Assembly (NCBI GenBank): GCA_944990035.1
Contig: CALYLX010000137.1
Location: forward strand, 62,001 to 126,000
Origin: Clitopilus passeckerianus
Taxonomy: Eukaryota; Basidiomycota; Agaricomycetes; Agaricales; Entolomataceae
Length of the DNA stretch: 64,000 nucleotides
Direction of reading: 5' to 3'
In this document: piece after piece, positions 60,406 to 64,000 of the stretch
Layout: every line of letters starts with the position of its first letter
Position numbering within the stretch: position 1 is the stretch's first letter
Made by a program: the position numbers and the translations under genes
Notes under the pieces: generated by a model
Database searches by the model: none
What the model was told of the DNA's origin: nothing
The model's input: the letters and a program-made list of their open reading frames with translations, nothing else

Positions 60406-60713
60406 GCAATGCATATTGGACCAAAATCACTGCATCTTATGTACCTGGGAAAGCCATGTAGTTCAAGTAGGATTCAACGCCACGTCGTTCTTACAACCCT
60501 CAACGCCCATAAGCTGTGTGTTCATCATGTTTCATTAAGATCGTGGCATTCCTCGGGACAAGAACAAAACTAAACTACTGTACAAGGATAGCAAGAGTGG
60601 TAGATAACTATAACTACAAGCGAACAAAGGAAAACAATGAATGCAAGGCGAGAAGACAATGGAGGGTTTTGGACGTGAAAGGGCATTAATTTGGGTACGT
60701 GACGGAGGTAACT
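60406..60713. other. convergent 3' intergenic region
   Basis: 308 bp between stop codons of the SH3 gene and the GH16 gene. No other feature seen. Confidence 0.4.
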
Positions 60714-61946
60714 TTAGGAGAAGATTCGAAGAGAGTTGATTTCCCAGTAGGCTTTCTTGAAAGCCCCAGGATTCCTGTTGACATCTGAAGGGGAAAGGGT
60801 TCAGTCATCGGAGACGAATGATATATGAGACGGTACTCACACTCATCGCAACTCTGGGCAACGGGACATCCAGATTGACCCCAGACAGCGCCAGCCCAAT
60901 CACCCTGCCGAAGAAGGTCAGTATCACACGACTGTAGCCGAAGGAAATTACTACTCACGCAAAATGTAGTGTCGAAGATGATAGAGTGCGAGTTGAAATG
61001 AGAATCGTAATCGCACTGGTCGAGAGGGAAATAGGCAGCAGGACGACCCCAGGACCTCGGCTCCACAATGCCTCTTCCTTTAACATCTGAGGGGACATTG
61101 GCATAGCGCGGCCAATACCAGATGCTTATACCAAACTCGCGAGACTTCTCCATGGCGTAGTACCCGCCACCAACAGAGTTGAGCGATTCGCCGTAGCTGT
61201 TAGGAGTTGTCCATTTGACACCGCATCCTTGATTCCCGCTGCTATAGACATCGCAGTTGGTGGTGTAGGTTGCACCGGTCTGGTCCCTCCCCTGGGGAAC
61301 CACACAGTTGGGACCTGTATGCAAGGTGGCAAGATTGTCGGGCTGTATATGAACACCTAGGTGGGCACATATGTCAATAAAGTAGCAACGTCGTCTAAAG
61401 CAGTAGGTTTACCTTCGATAATATCGATCTCGCCACCGTTCGGCCAAGGCCCTTGCTGACTGAGAGTCCAGAATGCAGGCCAAGTGCCGCAGCCTTGGGG
61501 CATGTGCGTCAAGTCCAGCACGACGACGAATTCATCCCAGGCATCATACGAGACGATACGGACGCTATCTCTTCCCCTGGAAGAGGAGTCGACTACGTTC
61601 TGCGAGTCAACTCGCATCACGAACTTGTCTCCTAAAGCTGTAAAAAGAGGTATGAGTTCCGTCGCCTAATAGTTGGAGATGACGTGAGCCTACCATACGA
61701 CAAGTTGGTTGCCCTTGCAGTATTCTGGTCAACATAGTTGACTCGACCGTGTGTTGGGTCATTGCCGGTCTCCCATTTGAAGAAACTGAAGAAGTCACGG
61801 CCAGAAATATCCTGGTCGATTGCATAGGTCCTCTGGGCGCCGAAGGACATATGAACTCCGGTGCCATAGTCGGGGGAGGCGAACGACAATGAGGGTGCTT
61901 TTAGGAGAGACAGGAGAAGCGTCGAGTACATGAGTCCAGAAATCAT
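60714..61946 (-). CDS. secreted GH16 endo-beta-glucanase
   Basis: Five minus-strand exons (61946-61694, 61637-61413, 61356-60959, 60904-60841, 60784-60714) give 336 aa. The start was set at MISGLMYSTLLLSLLKAPSL because it forms a signal peptide cut before SPDYG; the upstream in-frame ATG lacks one. The catalytic GH16 motif GEIDIIEG (~153-160) supplies nucleophile and acid/base glutamates, split at the end by intron 2. Around it are CGTWPAFWTLS, WPNGG and FGISIWYWPR. Six or more Cys suggest disulfides. The likely reaction is hydrolysis of beta-1,3/1,4- or beta-1,3/1,6-glucan in fungal walls or plant material. The last exon, YVNRNPGAFKKAYWEINSLR, ends at TAA 60716-60714. Confidence 0.93.
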
Positions 61947-62647
61947 GGCGAATGATAATATGCACAGCAGTATTAGATTACGCCAGTTAGAGAGGGAGAA
62001 TTGAGAGAAAGCCGAGTTTTTGTGGTTTTTTGGCCCGAGAAAGGGTGAAGAGACCAGTCTCAAGTGGTGGTGCGATATATAAGAGGTAAAGCGGTGACAG
62101 AGGGGCTGACGCGAAGTTGAACATTCGGGCATCTTGGAAAGGCGACCGACGACCCCTTAATGGTAAGTTTCTTTATTCGGATGCGCTGTGGTTAAAGCTT
62201 AAATGTTGGATCCGGCGGTGATATGTTCTCAGAGCTATCCCTTTGTTGTGCTAATTCACGCCACAATGTAGTCACCGAAGGTCTATAAGAATCAGACCCT
62301 CCCGTAAGTAACGACATCGATGAGCTGGCAAGCCACTGGCGACGCGAAGAACGTCTGGAGAAGTTCGAAAACGCGAAGACGCGTCGAGGAACCTGAGTCA
62401 CATGATCGCGTGAAGCCAAAATTGAACACTCGTCAAATGCGGAAGGCCGCCAAGGCCCCAAGGGTCGCTTGGCCAGGTTTGCGCCTCCTCTTCAGGTCTA
62501 GAGTCTGAATCCTTTGGCTTGCTTCCCCTAATCATCTCCTCTCGAAACCTACACAATGTCTTGGAGATCGAGGGCATATAAACCACTGAGAATGTCTGGA
62601 CATCGTCTCTGAGCATCCCGGCCTCTCGACCATCGACCATCACCATC
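61947..62647. promoter_or_regulatory. divergent region between GH16 and the small membrane protein gene
   Basis: 701 bp with a TATA-like element on each side. CTTATATATC on the minus strand (62083-62074) is about 130 bp before the GH16 start. CATATAAA on the plus strand (62575-62582) is about 66 bp before the 62648 start. The two seem to be separate promoters rather than one shared element. Confidence 0.5.
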
Positions 62648-63370
62648 ATGCGGGCTAGTCTTCTTGTTTTGACCTTCCTAGGCTTGACTTTCGCTCAGAA
62701 CACTGGGCCAGAGCAGACACCAGCTCCTATTCCTGCGTCTGCACCTGTCCCTCCTATTCAGTCCGTGCCAGGTCCCTCTACAATTACAACCCCGCCCGTG
62801 GGCAGAACCTCCCCGAACACAGCGTTTTCGCCAACTAGGTCTATTCCCCCTGGTGGATCCCATCGCGGTCACCATCGGCCGTCTCAAGGTCGTAACAGGC
62901 GGCTCAAGGAACAACGCGAAAGGGCTCGCAAACGTGCCTCAATCATATTCGGAAGTGTGATGGGTGGTCTAGTATTCCTTTTCATTGTTGGGACTGGCTT
63001 GATGTGTATCAGACGTCGCCGCATCGTTAAGCGCAGGCTTGCGCTCCAAGAGAGGATTGGCGTCAACCCAGCACCTCATGACTCCAGATATAGTGAACAC
63101 TTTGATTCACTAGATAAACCGCACGCCCCCTCTGGCGACCGCGTCCAAAACGTTCCCAAAGATAAGGCTCCAGGCAGATTCTCCGCCTTGTTGTCCTGGT
63201 TTAAGCTCAAGCGCCGCAACAATGAGCCCCAAAACACGGCTGATGAGACAGCGTCAGAAACAGATCTTGAGAGCGTCACCCTCCACTCAGCTTATGGATC
63301 AGAGGCTTCGCTCGTCAACCCTGAGGATCAACTCAGCGGGACCCACACTGGCTTATCTCAGACGACTTGA
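62648..63370 (+). CDS. small secreted-then-single-pass membrane protein, unknown function
   Basis: A single exon of 240 aa. A signal peptide (MRASLLVLTFLGLTFAQ) leads to a Pro/Ser/Thr-rich extracellular stretch of ~75 residues. A basic patch follows (RRLKEQRERARKRASIIFGS), then one membrane helix (~101-120, VMGGLVFLFIVGTGLMCI), an RRRR stop-transfer and a ~115-residue cytosolic tail rich in Ser, Asp and Lys. It has the shape of a small mucin-like sensor of the type common in fungi. I do not recognise a named family. A TATA-like CATATAAA sits 66 bp upstream. Confidence 0.8.
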   Translation: MRASLLVLTFLGLTFAQNTGPEQTPAPIPASAPVPPIQSVPGPSTITTPPVGRTSPNTAFSPTRSIPPGGSHRGHHRPSQGRNRRLKEQRERARKRASIIFGSVMGGLVFLFIVGTGLMCIRRRRIVKRRLALQERIGVNPAPHDSRYSEHFDSLDKPHAPSGDRVQNVPKDKAPGRFSALLSWFKLKRRNNEPQNTADETASETDLESVTLHSAYGSEASLVNPEDQLSGTHTGLSQTT

Positions 63371-64000
63371 GTGTGTCGGGGGTGAGCCTCCAAATTTTAG
63401 GAACTGACTTGCCTAACTAACGCATCTGCCCCCAGATTGCCTTCTAATAATTGAGCCGAGGCTCTGAACATCTTTCACTTACTGTATTGTATCTTTTCTC
63501 TCACTTCTCCCGTCATGTATCGCTAGGATGGAATATGCCCTTTTGTATTTTTACGTGGAATTTACCTTCAATTTGTATAAAACGTTCAAGCTTTGAGATA
63601 CTCCAGCCATTAGAAACGAAATAGGCAACTTTCGAAGTTGCGTTCTTCTCGGAGAGCGCAGGTTTTTCTAAAAAAGGGAATTACTGGAGAGCCCGAATTT
63701 TCCCCGCCATTTTTCGTTTGATTTTGCGTTCATGTAAACCACGACTTGTGAACAAAGTCCATGATGCAAGCCACCAACAGCCTTTATGATGGAATAACAA
63801 ACGGGCATCTCTATAGCTTTGAAATTCGACCCTGTTCACTAGCCTGTGGCTCATAGACAATCTCAACTTCGAAACACATTGCAATCTTCTGGGATACCAT
63901 TTCTGGCACAACACCGGCGAACCTTTGCAACATTACCTACTAAAGTTGACACCGAGGCATCATGTCATGATACGACTATATCCTAGGGGTAATCGCACGC
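63371..64000. other. 3' flank to window end, no gene seen
   Basis: T-rich sequence follows the stop. A minus-strand frame at 63681-63914 has no domain signal. A gene may begin beyond the window. Confidence 0.35.

Overview
The window looks like nuclear DNA of a mushroom-forming basidiomycete (Agaricomycetes). Genes are dense and on both strands. Most are split by introns of about 50-60 nt with GT..AG ends, and the proteins resemble Agaricomycete families, including a DUF6535-type membrane protein and a TPP1-like telomere protein. There are no operons. Neighbours share only promoters (divergent pairs) or 3' flanks (convergent pairs). Exon models were built by hand: introns were accepted only where splice ends, reading phase and protein continuity all agreed.

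Layout. 0-10 kb: LIM/C1/RhoGAP protein, secreted GH43-like glycosidase, BTB protein, intron-containing tRNA-Gln. 10-20 kb: RNA polymerase I subunit RPA43 divergent with TIM16/PAM16, mitochondrial cysteine synthase, ARF1, a broken NmrA-like reductase, a Ser-rich orphan, an ABHD12-like hydrolase. 20-32 kb: LRR protein divergent with RAD23, a phospholipase B, a PL14-like polysaccharide lyase, a coiled-coil protein. 32-50 kb: two PSR/NEM1-type (FCP1-like) phosphatase paralogs about 15 kb apart in the same orientation. Between them lie a gene with weak RNase III resemblance, an orphan membrane/coiled-coil protein, a TPP1-like shelterin gene and a YAP-type bZIP factor. A 665-bp element with inverted ends sits just before the second phosphatase. 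50-64 kb: DUF6535 gene with a stop and a frameshift, PHS1 dehydratase, Mediator subunit MED25, an LSB1/PIN3-like SH3 protein, a GH16 glucanase and a small single-pass membrane protein.

Most genes are conserved housekeeping functions: small-GTPase signalling and trafficking, rRNA transcription, mitochondrial import, cysteine synthesis, DNA repair/proteasome shuttling, very-long-chain fatty acid synthesis, telomere capping and Pol II regulation. Four polysaccharide- or lipid-degrading enzymes are scattered among them. I found no clear multi-gene undescribed system. The most unusual signals are the TA-GGC-TA scar that breaks the NmrA-like gene, the inverted-repeat element, two GC-AG introns, a candidate 25-nt intron in the shelterin gene, and the gene near 37 kb whose reading frame changes at a C7 run.
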